A stretch of DNA of 64,000 bases from Aedes albopictus (taxonomy: Eukaryota > Arthropoda > Insecta > Diptera > Culicidae). How positions within the stretch are numbered: the first letter of the stretch is position 1; each line of letters begins with the position of its first letter. The notes under the pieces were generated by a model. The model did no database searches, was not told the origin of the DNA, and worked only from the letters and a program-made list of their open reading frames with translations. The translations under genes and the position numbers were made by a program. Of this stretch, positions 32,944 to 44,200 are shown piece after piece. The DNA is taken from positions 10,742,252-10,806,251 of the forward strand of contig NC_085137.1 in NCBI RefSeq assembly GCF_035046485.1, read 5' to 3'.

Positions 32944-34366
32944 GTGAGATTACTGATGGTACACATACCCTATGTATCTTCGAACAAACTTGAAGTTTCG
33001 AGGCGGAAGACGTTAAATTATCATTTGGAAAACTAGATTGGAATGATTTTCTATGGAAAAATATATAATCATCAAAGCGTGCTTTGCAGCCGCCCTATGC
33101 TCGCTGTACAAAAAAGCTTGACTTCCAACACCAGGTTCGCTAGTGTTCAGCAATCAAACGAGCAGCACTTTTCGCGACGCAGATTGAACCCCGTGATTTC
33201 AGTACACTTCGGTGTACGAGAAAGGCAAAACAGGCCCAATAATTCAAACTTTTCTTAAAACATATAGCCTTCATTCATAAACTATAAGTGGTGTTTGTGA
33301 TGTCATTTGTCGATGTTTCTATAACGATACTACTAAACATGCCAACCATTAGCCATTCAAAGGACCATCGTCTTCTTCAATGATACCTCTGAAATCGATC
33401 TACCCACGAGCGGCAGAGTCCACCTTCATTTCGGTTTCCTCGCAATAATAGACCGAACACGCGTGATGCGTACCCAAACTGCTTCAACTAATCACAATTT
33501 GATGTGGTGGCTCTTCATTTGACATTCCAATCATGTTTGGGTACGTACTTCAAGTGACCAAGCGTGCTCCAAACAAACCGGCGTGGCGCACATGCAGCTC
33601 GCTCGGACAACGACCGCCGCCAATGATGGTTGATGACCTAGGGAAGGCCGTCTCTACGATGTGTGTCGCGAGCGAGCGATCTGCATTTTGTCACACCCCA
33701 ATGCAATGCCAGAGTTCCAGCAAAGTCGTCTACCAGAGCAATAGAAGCGTGTCTAACAATAGCTCCACAATGCAATTTGGGTAGGTATAAGCTTCTTCAT
33801 CGTGACGGTAGCCACAAGTCATGAAATATTATTATTTCTTCCAATCACGGAACTGCGCGCTAAGCTAAGCCGCATGTGCGCGCGCGCGTCAAATTATGCA
33901 ATCGCGTCTCATGGCTCCACTACTGCGGCTGCTATTGATGACGACGACTACGACTACTCGATCAATGCTGATGATGACGCTCACCCGGTTCTTTTACTTT
34001 GGGCAGATCTTCGAACCTTCTTGTATAGTAGGTTTAGATGCTGCCGCAAAGCGTGTTACTTCGCAATGAACGATGGTACGCAAATACAAAGGTATTCAGC
34101 GAGTTGTTTTAAATAGATGGCAGTATTTCCCAAACCATCTAGTAAAGCTATCCATACTCTTGTTTTTTGTCTGTCATTATGGGGCATATGAGGCAGTGCC
34201 TGCATTTCAGCGCAGTGTTCTATGAGCACATCCACAATGTTACGAGTGAGAATGAAGTGGTAGACTTATAACTATTTTGCACAACTGGTGTATTGGCGTA
34301 CCGGATGTAGTCCTCCACATTAGCGTAGCAAGAAGGGGGCAGCACCCCCCCCCCCAGATAGACATG
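32944..34366. other. Mostly single-copy sequence
   Basis: Balanced composition with CG-rich patches (33560-33720 and 33860-33990, the latter with GCGCGCGCG and GACGACGACTACGACTACT). Frames of 83 and 104 codons (33533-33784 and 33802-34116) have no known domain or splice context I can trust. This is one of the few stretches that looks like unique host DNA. Confidence 0.35.
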
Positions 34367-35157
34367 TACAGTGGTAGACATTCGTTTAGCCGAGGCATAT
34401 TTTTTCTATTTTTTCGCAACTGTAATTATTTTATGTTTTTTTTTTAACTTTTGGAGGATCTTCTAGGTAATTTGCATAGCAATGGGATGAAACAAAGTAT
34501 TATTTATTTTATGGCCGTAAAATACAAAATTTAAAAATAGAAAATTTGCCTAGACATTCGTTTAGCCGCATTGTACATTTTTCAAAATTCCATAATAAAA
34601 ACTGTCAAATTTCGAATAATATCCAACACAATCATTTTGTATGGTGACCTGCATTATAGATCGACTTGTAAATTATGAATTTGATCGTTTTCAGAAGTGT
34701 TGCTATATCAATTTTACATGCAGCTCATATATGTAAGTTATAATATTGAAAATGTTTCCAAATTGAGATTTGTTATAGATAGTTATTTTCATCGGAAGTG
34801 TTTTGCAAGATTCCAATAAAAGTATCACGACGAGTGCAGGTTGAAAATCTACGAAAAACAAAGTTTTTAACAGAAAAAAAATGCCGCTAACTATCAAAAA
34901 ATCACGTATTTAAGTATTGTTTTGACGAAATATGATAGTTTAACTTGCATAAATCACAGAGTTTACTACTATTACGTCGTCTTCTTATAGCTCCCAATAC
35001 CTGCTAGACTGTATTCTGACTGAAATAACGGACGCCTCAAATTTTGAGAAATGGCACCCAAGGTATTCAAATTTCAAGCATGAACTACTTGTTTCATAAT
35101 TTAGACGTTCTTTTCAAATACATCATGATAAAAATAAATTGGGTTCAAATCTTAGAT

Positions 35158-35656
35158 TGGGTAACTCTCGCTGAGACCGGCCCAAACTGCAGATAACCTT
35201 TGATAGGAAAAAAAGACATCCCTAATTTTTGATATGTTATGTATAAATGTCTCAGCTTTAAATTGATACAATAAATTGAAAAATCGGTGGTTGCCATCAT
35301 GGCGAAAAAAATGTTTTGGTATAAAAATCCAAAACGGCGGCCAAAATCAATATGGCCGACCCAACTTTTTATTATTGTAGATAGTAGCTCTATCTTTCCT
35401 CTTTTCAACAAAAAATCGTTTTGAGGTGGTTTTTGGATAAACTTTCGAGTTATAACGGTTTAAATGAGGCACCATTTGACCAAAATTGAGGGGTCTGCAA
35501 AAATTTTTGTGGCTCTAACTAACGGGGGGCCCATCAATTTGAGTAACCAAATACATTTTCCTTACTTTTTTAGCGAGGACTTTCAGAAAATCGACACCTT
35601 AAACATTTTTGAAGACAAGGTGTAAATAGTGGGCCGGTCTCAGCGAGAATTGCCCA
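35158..35656. mobile_element. ~500-bp inverted-repeat MITE, CTCGCTGAGACCGGCCCA ends
   Basis: TGGGTAACTCTCGCTGAGAC.. at the left matches in inverse GTCTCAGCGAGAATTGCCCA at the right, about 28 bases. The interior has GGCGGCCAAAATCAATATGG and similar words. The target duplication is not clear. Confidence 0.75.
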
Positions 35657-36394
35657 TTCATTTATAATAGATGTCTTTAGATTTAATGAAATAAGCCAAT
35701 GTTTTGATCATCCCATGCATTATTGTATGAGCATCTGCTTTAAAAAAACCTGAATTAATCCACCTATGGTGAACAGAACCCTTCTTACACTTATTAAAAT
35801 TATTGTTGTATTATTCGTATGTATGATTGTGATTTTTGGCCATTCTAAAAAATATTGTAGATTTGGCATCAAGTTGATTGCTTTCCATAATAGAATCATC
35901 GACCATGGGCTCAACTACCAGAAATGCCAGCCAGAATATCCTAGAATCTTATGTGGAATTTTTAAACAATAGCTTACATATTCTGGAATATTGTATCTCT
36001 TGTTAACTGCCAATCTATTAATACATGGGTAAGCAAATCATCGAAATACACTTTGTCAAATATTCTTTATCAGTTGACTAAATTAGATTCAAAGTACTTG
36101 GGACCCATGGTTTTGGCACAGAGAAACAGGCGTCACACTCCGCTCGCTTCCCATCGATCACCTTTTTAACGGTTGATTCAAATTTTCGGTAATAGGTCGA
36201 TTGATCACTCGCTGTTCTGGCGTCGTTTCTGGTTCTGTTTGACGTTTGCTCACTACTGCCACCTAGTGATTGCCCGGCCAAGCACAGTACGTTTAGCATT
36301 GGGCGGTTATGTTTTGATGACGATGTTTTTAAATGAAACTTGTTCTAAGAGTTACGTCGGTTCTATATGGTTATTGATCGAAACCAAGCGTCAT

Positions 36395-37255
36395 TTATAC
36401 AATCTCGGTAACTAAATGTCCAATCAAAATAAAATTCCATACAATTGTACGAGGATGTTGTAGCTTTCATTTGATGCTAAGATAACCCGAATCGGTTGAC
36501 AGACGGCTGAGAAATTTATTATGATACATTTTATCAAAAATCTCTCAAAAGCGTAAATTTAATTACTCCTTAGTACTCGTGGAAAGATATCTCGGAAACA
36601 AAATGTCCAAACGGCATGAAATTTAATAGCATACTACTAGGATGCTGTAGCTTTCATTTGATGCTGAGAGAACTCAAATCGATTGACACACGGCTGATTC
36701 ATTTATTATGAAGCATTTTGTCAAAGACCTCTTAAAAAGTTAAGTTGTATTACTCCAAAGTACTCCCCGAAAGATATCTCGGTTACAAAATGTCCAATCG
36801 GAATGAAATCCAATAGCGTTCTTCTAGGGTGCAGTAGCTTTCGTTTCGGGCCTTAAGAACCCGAATCGGTTGACAGACGGCTGAGAAATTTATGGTGATA
36901 CACTTTGTCAAAAATATCTAAAATAATTAAGTTGTACTACTCCCTAGCACTCTTTGAAAGATATCTCGGTAACCGAACGTCCAATCAAAAAAAAATTCAA
37001 TAGCGTTCTACTAGGATGTAGTAGCTTTCGTTTGGGGCCTTAAGAACCCAAATCGGTTGATAGACGGCTCAGAAATTTATGGTGATAAACTTTGTCAAAA
37101 ATATCTAAAATAATTAAGTTGTACTACTCCCTAGCACTCTTTGAAAGATATCTCGGTAACCGATCGTCCAATCAAAAATAAATTCAATAGCGTTCTACTA
37201 GGATGTAGTAGCTTTCATTTGCTTCCAAGAGAACTCAAATCGGTCAACAGACGGC
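36395..37255 (+). repeat. 187-bp tandem repeat, about 4.6 units
   Basis: GAAAGATATCTC starts at 36582, 36769, 36956 and 37143, exactly 187 apart. Each unit carries TAGCTTTC(A/G)TTTG, CGGTTGACAGACGGCTGAGA-like words and TACTCC. The last two units are nearly identical. No coding potential. Confidence 0.9.
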
Positions 37256-37282
37256 TGAGAACCGTGAGTGACATTTTTTTGT

Positions 37283-37336
37283 AACATACATACACACACA
37301 CATACACACACACACATACACACACACGCACATACA
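37283..37336 (+). repeat. CA/CATA microsatellite
   Basis: CACACATACACACA runs, followed by GACATTTGCTCAATTCGTCG and a TACCCTTCTTA..TAAGAAGGGTA hairpin near 37428-37458. The same order of parts near 30690 suggests a shared repeat tail. Confidence 0.7.
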
Positions 37337-37820
37337 GACATTTGCTCAATTCGTCGAGCTGAGTTGATTGGTATATGTGACTCGGCCCTGCGGGCCTCGG
37401 ATCGAAAGTCGGTTTTCCAAGCGGTATTTATACCCTTCTTATGGGTGTAAGAAGGGTAAAAACAGGGTTCAAAAATTTCGGCTCTTCTTGCAGCTCTTTC
37501 GCTTGGCATTTGAAATTTAGTAATGCTGGTATTATACAGTTATACTTCAGAGGCATTAGGATACGTCTTTATTACTACTCAGAACTATTTATTTTAGCTT
37601 TTATCAATCCCATTTTGATGTTTAATCAGCCGAAAACCTATGTACTTTATTTTCTCACGACATTTTATGCAATAATTTCAACATTTCCAACAATAACTCT
37701 GTGCCATATTTTGAAAACAACTAATCTGGATTACGTTACAGTGTTTACAGAAAGCATTTTCCTTTTTTTGTGTATTTTAACATAACGCTAATTCTACACT
37801 TAACATTTTCCTTAAATAAA

Positions 37821-38077
37821 TTCTGGAGCTCGATTTGAATAGGTCGTATGTGCTTTTGTCGATTAAAAATTCGATCAGTTGGATTCGCTTATTTTAGCGA
37901 AAACCGTTGAAATTGAGCAAAGTTGATACATACAGCAGAATCCTAACAAAACAGACTTTCTGTTTCATCATTAAAAGTTTGCAAAATATCTACCATATTG
38001 CTACAATGACTAAAATAAACTGATCGAATTTTATATCGACAAAAGCACATACGACCTATTCAAATCGAGCTCCAGAA
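37821..38077. mobile_element. 257-bp MITE, TTCTGGAGCTCGATTTGAAT ends
   Basis: The left TTCTGGAGCTCGATTTGAAT and the right inverse match over about 45 bases, through AGGTCGTATGTGCTTTTGTC. Flanks are A/T-only, so a TA duplication is possible but unproven. Confidence 0.75.
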
Positions 38078-38214
38078 TTATTTTATCATCGATTCTCCTT
38101 ATCGGAACATTTTTTTGTAATATTTCTTTGAATGTCACAAATAAATAAACTTTTAAGATCAATTATCTTGCTAACACGTCATAAACAAATGCCTTGGGAT
38201 ATATCCTCGGAATA

Positions 38215-38440
38215 CAGTAGACGTTCGATAAGTGCAACATGTTCACGTTTCAGTTACCGAATGTAATTCGCTAACTGCAACGACTGACAGCCGTCAAACA
38301 GCTGTCAATTGCTGTTGGTCGCAGTCAGAATGCACTCAAAAACATCGCAATGCAGCTGTAGTGCATTCGAAAAACATCGCAACTCTGTTGACGTTTTGTT
38401 TTTGACAGATAGCGGTGCAATAACTGCAAAATTGTTGCAC
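38215..38440. mobile_element. CAGTAGAC MITE, copy 2, right end missing
   Basis: Starts CAGTAGACGTTCGATAA after TA and follows copy 1 (10969-11258) through GCAAAATTGTTGCA. It then stops abruptly before the distal end, where the subterminal sequence of the surrounding 4.3-kb element resumes. Confidence 0.8.
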
Positions 38441-38713
38441 TTAGCTACTCACGAAATTACAAAAATTCTATTGAAAACCAATTTTTCATTCACCTCGGCT
38501 AAACGAATGTCTAGGTAAAAATGACGTTTGAAGGGTTTTTACCCTCGTTTTGTTTCAGTGTATATGTAAGTGTGATGTATCACCTTTTCATATAACAGTA
38601 CTAGATATACTATCACTGACATAAAAAGTTTCATCATAAAATCTTTTGTATGAGTTTCCATACACTTTTTTGAAAATTTTTTGGCCTCGGCTAAACGAAT
38701 GTCTATCACTGTA

Positions 38714-39540
38714 TTTCGAACAATATGTGTTAAAATTAATAGTTGACTATTCTCAACTTGTCATACTTCACAAGAAATATGATATAACCAGAATTACATA
38801 AGCAGCAATTGTCTTACTCACTATCGTAAACAAACACTTGCCCCTCTTTTATCTCGCTCTTTGTTGTGTACATCAAAGAGAATGTGCGAGAGAAAAAAAA
38901 ACTGCGCACGCTAGTGATAGTAATACTTTGTACAACTTCGTTTTAAAATCGCCGAGAAATGAAATCGAAATGATAGTTTTCAAAGGAATTCAAATAACCT
39001 CTGAATTTTTTAACAGCAATACTACAAAATATTGTTAAGTGCTTCTTTGTGGAGTTCAAGGATCATGTGGAAAAAATCTGTTAGAATTTCGAATGGAATT
39101 CCAGCAGAAGTTTATGAACCCCTAGAGAAAATAGATGCCACATAATAAGAAGGGCCCATATAGTTAAAGCGTGAACGCGAGTGTAGTGTGGTGAGCAGCC
39201 TTAGCTAGTTGTTACCAACTAAATACCTTTTATAACATAATGTAACTCGATGAAATTGAAAATATAAAATTATAGTTCAAAAGCACTACTTCACTCTTCA
39301 GCAGTCACGCTGTTGTATTTTGTACATTTCGTTACTAAAACCTCGCCTATTCTAGTCAGCGTGTGTTGCTGGTAACGGTGGCCAAATTCTGGAAGATTAG
39401 GGATTTTCCTGTACTCGTGCGTTGTTTCTTCTGGAGCTTGTAGTATTTGTTTTGGTCATATTCACAAAACCATATAAATCATAGCTGAACTCTTTTGGAA
39501 ATTATGAACTCTGGGAATTTCTTGATAGTATTTCAGGAGA
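38714..39540. other. AT-rich sequence with a SINE head fragment
   Basis: 39153-39200 (GGGCCCATATAGTTAAAGCG) resembles the first 50 bases of the Feilai-like SINE at 25477, badly decayed. Otherwise there is no feature. A 66-codon frame at 38838 is unsupported. Confidence 0.35.
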
Positions 39541-42500
39541 TCTCTCAAATGATGGAATTGTTGAAAAAGTCTTGGAATTCACCTGAAAGAATTCCTGGAC
39601 GAATAGCTGGAATGTATTCAAAATGAACTGTCTGGAGAAATTTAAGAAGAAATTTCTAGAGGAATTGATGGTGCATTTTCTAGAGAAATTCCGGGAGGAA
39701 ACCCTGGAACAATTTCGAAAGAGTCTTCTCTGGGTGAAGTCCTGAAGGATTTCCTGGAGAAATGTTTGAAAGCGCTTCTAGCATGCAAGTACTTATATGA
39801 TTGAAGAAGGTAGCAGTGACTGTGAATGAATCACAGGAAATATTCTTGAAAGAATCGCAGAACGGATTTCTGAAGAAACTACTTCGCAGGAGCTGCGGGG
39901 GGATTTTTGAAGGAATTCATGGATGGATTTCAGAATAAATCTGTGGATGAACTCCTTAAAAATTTCTCGGAGATAATTGTAAAATAATTTTCTAAGACTT
40001 CTTGAAGAATATTTCCAGTATCCCTCTAAAATTATGTTAAAGAATGTCAAGACAAATTGCTGGAGGAATTCCTCTAGAAATCATTCAAGGAATTTAAATG
40101 AAAAATATCTGGTAATCCTGGGAAAAAAAACTTGGGTGAATTCCTGGAAAAGATGATGGATGGATTTCAGAAATATGCGACCGATCCCTTTAATAATTTT
40201 TTGAAAAGATCCGGAGAGGAATTTCTGAAGCAATCACTACATGAATTACTGAAAAAACCCTGTAGGAATCCATGTAGGGCAATTATGAGAGGAAACTCCG
40301 GAGAAATTTCTGAAGAAATCTCTTGAGAAATTCCTGGAGAAATTGCTAGACAAATTTCAGGAGAAATCATTGGAGGAATCCCTACAGGAAATTTTTGACA
40401 GAAATACCACGAGGAATTTTTGGAAAAATCCCTGAAGCAATTCCTAGGGGTATTTCTGGAGAAACTTCTAGACAAATTCCTGGCGGAACACCTGGAGAAA
40501 TTCCTGGAGGAATTTTTGAAAGTATACCTGGAGAAATCACTAAAGGAATTCTTGGAGGAATCCCTTGAGGATTTTTTAAAGAAATAACTGGAGGACATCT
40601 GGGGGCTTCCCTGACGAAATTCCTGTACGAATACCTGGAACAATCCCTGGATGAATTCCTGGATGAATCTGTAGGGGACATCCTGGAGGAATACTTGGAG
40701 AAAAGGATAAATTCCTGGAAGACTTCCTGGATGGATTCCTGGAGCAAACCCATGAAGAAATCCTTGAGGAATCCCTGGATGAATTCCTGGAGGGTTCCCT
40801 AGAGGACTTCAGGGAGCAATTCTGAATTGAGGAATTCCTGGAGATATCCATAGAGAAGTTTCTGGAGAAATACTTGGAAGAATCCCTTGGGAAATTCTTG
40901 GAAAAATCCCTGGGGGAATTCCTTGAAGCAGTTTCTGGTGAAACCTCAGGAGTTTCCAAGAAACCTCTGGACAAATCCCTGGCGGAATACCAGGAGGAAT
41001 TTCTTGGAGAAATCTATAGAGGTATTCTTGGAGAAATTCCGAGGAACTATCCCTGGAAGAATTCCTGGAGGAATCCCTGACTGAAGTCCTGGAGGAATCT
41101 GTGGAGGAATTCTGGGAGGATTTGTTGGAGGAATTTATGCAGAAATTCCAGGAAGAACTCTTGGGGAAATCTCTGGAGGGATTACTGGAGCAATCATCGG
41201 AAGAATTCCTCGAGGAATCTCTGGAAGAATTCGTAGAGGAATCCCTGAAGGAATTCCTGGTAAATTCATGGAGGAATTCCTGGAGAAGAAATTCTTGGAT
41301 AAACTCATGGAGGAAACCGTGGAAGAATTCCTGGTAGAATCCCTGGAAAAATTCCTGGAAGAATTTCTGTTAGAATTTCCGAAGTAATTCTTGAAAGATT
41401 CTCTGGATTATTTTCTGGAGAAATTCCTGGAAGAATTCCTGAATAAATACCTGGGGTAATTCCTGAAAAAAAAATATTGTTAGATTTCCTGGATGAAATT
41501 CTGGAGCAATGCCTGAGGAATACCTGGAATAAGTCCTGGATAAATTCCGACAAAAATTCCTGGGGGAAATTTCTGAAGGAATCTCTGGAAGATTCTCAGC
41601 CTGAGCCAGGAAAGTCCTGGAGAAATTAACTTAGTAATTTCTGAAGGGAATCCTGAAGAATTATTGGATCAATTCCTGGAGGAATTTCTGAAGGTATTCC
41701 TAGAGGTGTCCTTGAATGATATTCTGGAGGAATCCCTATAGAAATCTCTGGAAAAATCCTGGAGGCATTCCTGGAGAAACTCTTAAGTAAAACCCCTGGG
41801 ATTCCCTAAAAGAATTACTGAAGGAATGCCTGGAGGCACCCCTGGAGAATTTACTTGAGACATGCCTGCAGGAATTCCTGGAGGAATCTTTAGAGAAATT
41901 CCTTGACAAATCTCTAGAAGAATTCTTGGAGGATTCCCTGCATAAATTCCATGAGGAATCCCTAGAGAAATCCATGGATGATTTCCTTGAAGAATCACTT
42001 GAGCACTTTCGAAAGAAATCTCTGTAAGAATACCTGCAAGAATTCTTGAAGAAATCCAAGGTTCAATTCCTGAGGAAATTTTAGAAGTAGTTTCTAAAAA
42101 ATCCCAGGCGATAGTACTGGAGAAATCGCTGAATTTCCGGAGGAAATCCTGAAGGAATTCATCAATGGGTACATAGAGGAACTCATGGAATAATCATTCT
42201 AGTGGTTCATGAAGAAACCCCCGGTGGAATCTCGGAAGCAATCCCAAAAGGAATTTCTAAGGAAATCTCTAAACAGTTCCTAGAGGAAGTCTTGGTTTAA
42301 TTCCTAGAGGTGTTTCTGTAAGAATTCCAGGAGAAATTCCTCATTTATAAATAATCCCTGAAGTTGTTCGTGAAAGAATCACAGTAGGAATTTTTGTAGA
42401 AATTATTGGAGTAATTGTGGAAAAAATATATGGAAAAATCTCTGAAGAAATCTCTGAAGGAATACCTGGATAAATACTTAAAATATTTCTGGAAAAATTC

Positions 42501-42640
42501 CTGAAGTAAACCTCGGAAAAATAGGACTGGAACAACCGCTTGAGGAACCTATAAATATATCCCAGGACAAATCCCCAAAGAAATGTCTAGTGGAATCCCT
42601 AGATATATTCTTGAAGGAATCTCTGGAGGAATTCACTGCA
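39540..42640 (+). repeat. 12-bp repeat, large plus-orientation block
   Basis: 3.1 kb of CTGGAGGAATTC-type units in the same orientation as block 1. It gives frames of up to 158 codons on either strand (LEEF-type on plus, Ser/Arg/Ile/Pro-rich on minus). The same word order in all frames and the loss of phase show that these are not genes. Confidence 0.9.
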
Positions 42641-43277
42641 GGAAAAAAATCATATAGTTTACAGAACTAGGGACAGACCTAGAACAGTCACTTTGATTTC
42701 TCAAAATTCACAAATCTAGCTACGCCAATATGTATGAATCCGAATCAACATCCGACGTAAGTTCTATTCCATTGGCTCGAAAGTATCTACAAACTGCTTC
42801 ATAGTTTCTTGTGTTGTTAAAGCTATTTTACAATATAAACAGCTTCATTAATACAAAAAGGTTTTACCAAATCCGTAATAAAACCCTAATAAATTATGCC
42901 TAACAGTAGATGGTATACAAATTGTTACTTGGGATATTTGAGATTCACGTGGAGATTCGACATTCTCTGGTATTCGGTGACTAGAGTCTCGAGGATAGCC
43001 GTCTCTGTCGTGTTTGCTTCGAGTTTCAACAGTAATCTTGTCCTGATGACTGTGGATCACAAACGAAAAACAAAAATTACCTTGAATTGGTCGATGTTCA
43101 GTTTGTTAGGTACGAAGCCTGGCGGTTGACGATGACTGCTGTATGTTATGAAATTGTCGGCTTTATTCTTCACCATGGAGTCGACCTAATGGGATGGTTA
43201 GAACACTTGACCATGGAAAAGGTACCCCTATCCCACCAATGCAATGTTCATGCAATTGCTACTGACTAGGTAGCCAT
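42640..43277. other. Low-repeat sequence
   Basis: No repeat family or credible gene seen. Frames of 60-77 codons only. Confidence 0.35.
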
Positions 43278-44200
43278 AGCCAGTCTCTTATCGATCGCCC
43301 CGCGATCGTAGATGGTTGACTTCAAAGACATCTCATAGTGGCGATAGACCTGCGAATCAATTACCTATCCAGGGTTGTATCTAAGGGAGGTGAGTAACCA
43401 CATCGCTACCGAACAGCCTTAATGATTTTATGAAAAAATAAAAAATAAATTAACACAGTTTTATAAATTGGGCAGTCCTTACAATTGTCATATGCTATAT
43501 ATATAAAAATGCAGTGGCATACGTGGGACCGCGCATAACTTGTGAACGGAAGGTCCGATTTGGATCGTCTTAGTTTTGTTCTGTTAGTTTTCACCCAAGG
43601 AAGGTTTATGAGGCAAAAAACATGGAAAAATTTAGAGTTTTTTGAAAATCGATCTTCCATACATCTTGTGACCGGGGACTTGGTCTTGCATAGAAACTTG
43701 AAACGTCAAAAAACGCAGTAGGCAAGACAAAGTTTGCCGGGTACAGCCTAGGGTACAGCTAGTTTGATATAAAAGAACTGCCTTACTGAAGCAGGATACC
43801 TTTCAAATTATGGAGTAAAAACGTGCAAAAACTCCTCCTAAACTTCAATTAGACATGAAAAAATCAAGTTTTAATGCATGTTTTGGCAGGTTTTGGTGAA
43901 AAGTATCATAAAAATGAATAGGAAGCCAGTCTCTTATCGATCGCCCTGCAATCGTAGATGGATGACTTCATATAATTCTCATAGTGACGATAGACCTGCG
44001 CGAATCAATTACCTATCCAGGGTTGTATCTAAGGGAGGTGAGTAACCACATCGCTACCAAACACCCTTAAAGATTTTATTAAAACATACAAAATAAATTA
44101 ACACAGTTTTATGATTTGGACAGTCCTTACAATTGTCATATTTGATATAAGTGAACTTAAAAGAACTGCCTTACTGAAGCAGGATACATTTCAAATTTCA
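43278..44200. repeat. Direct duplication (about 215+ bp units), one copy with Helitron
   Basis: AGCCAGTCTCTTATCGATCG.. starts at 43278 and again at 43924. It runs through CCTATCCAGGGTTGTATCTA, ACATCGCTACC and CAGTCCTTACAATTGTCATA in both copies, then resumes at TTGATATAA and GAACTGCCTTACTGAAGCAG. Copy one is split by the Helitron at 43493-43762 and copy two is not. Confidence 0.85.
43493..43762 (+). mobile_element. Non-autonomous Helitron, copy 1
   Basis: Begins TGCTATATATATAAAAATG and ends GGGTACAGCTAG, inserted between A and T with no duplication, as Helitrons do. The 3' hairpin GGCAAGACAAAGTTTGCC lies just before the CTAG end. The usual first bases TC appear as TG, probably a point change. 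The neighbouring duplicate shows the empty site. Confidence 0.85.

Larger units (their letters stand above)
34369..38711. mobile_element. 4.3-kb TIR-bounded composite, CAGTG(G/A)TAGACATTCGTTTAG ends
   Basis: The left CAGTGGTAGACATTCGTTTA, continued by GCCGAGGC, is inverted at 38684-38711. TA lies outside both ends (34367-34368 and 38712-38713). A second, subterminal copy of the motif lies inside each end (about 34552-34574 and about 38494-38514). The interior carries other elements (35158-35656, 36395-37255, 37821-38077 and 38215-38440), so the original unit was much shorter. CAGTG ends and a TA target are usual for Tc1/mariner relatives. No transposase is readable. Confidence 0.7.

Noticed and set aside
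37268..37450. Thr/His-rich small peptide
   Set aside because: Translation of a CA microsatellite.
40167..41998. Ser/Arg-rich minus-strand frames resembling SR proteins
   Set aside because: Reverse reading of the LEEF-type 12-bp repeat; no RNA-binding domain.
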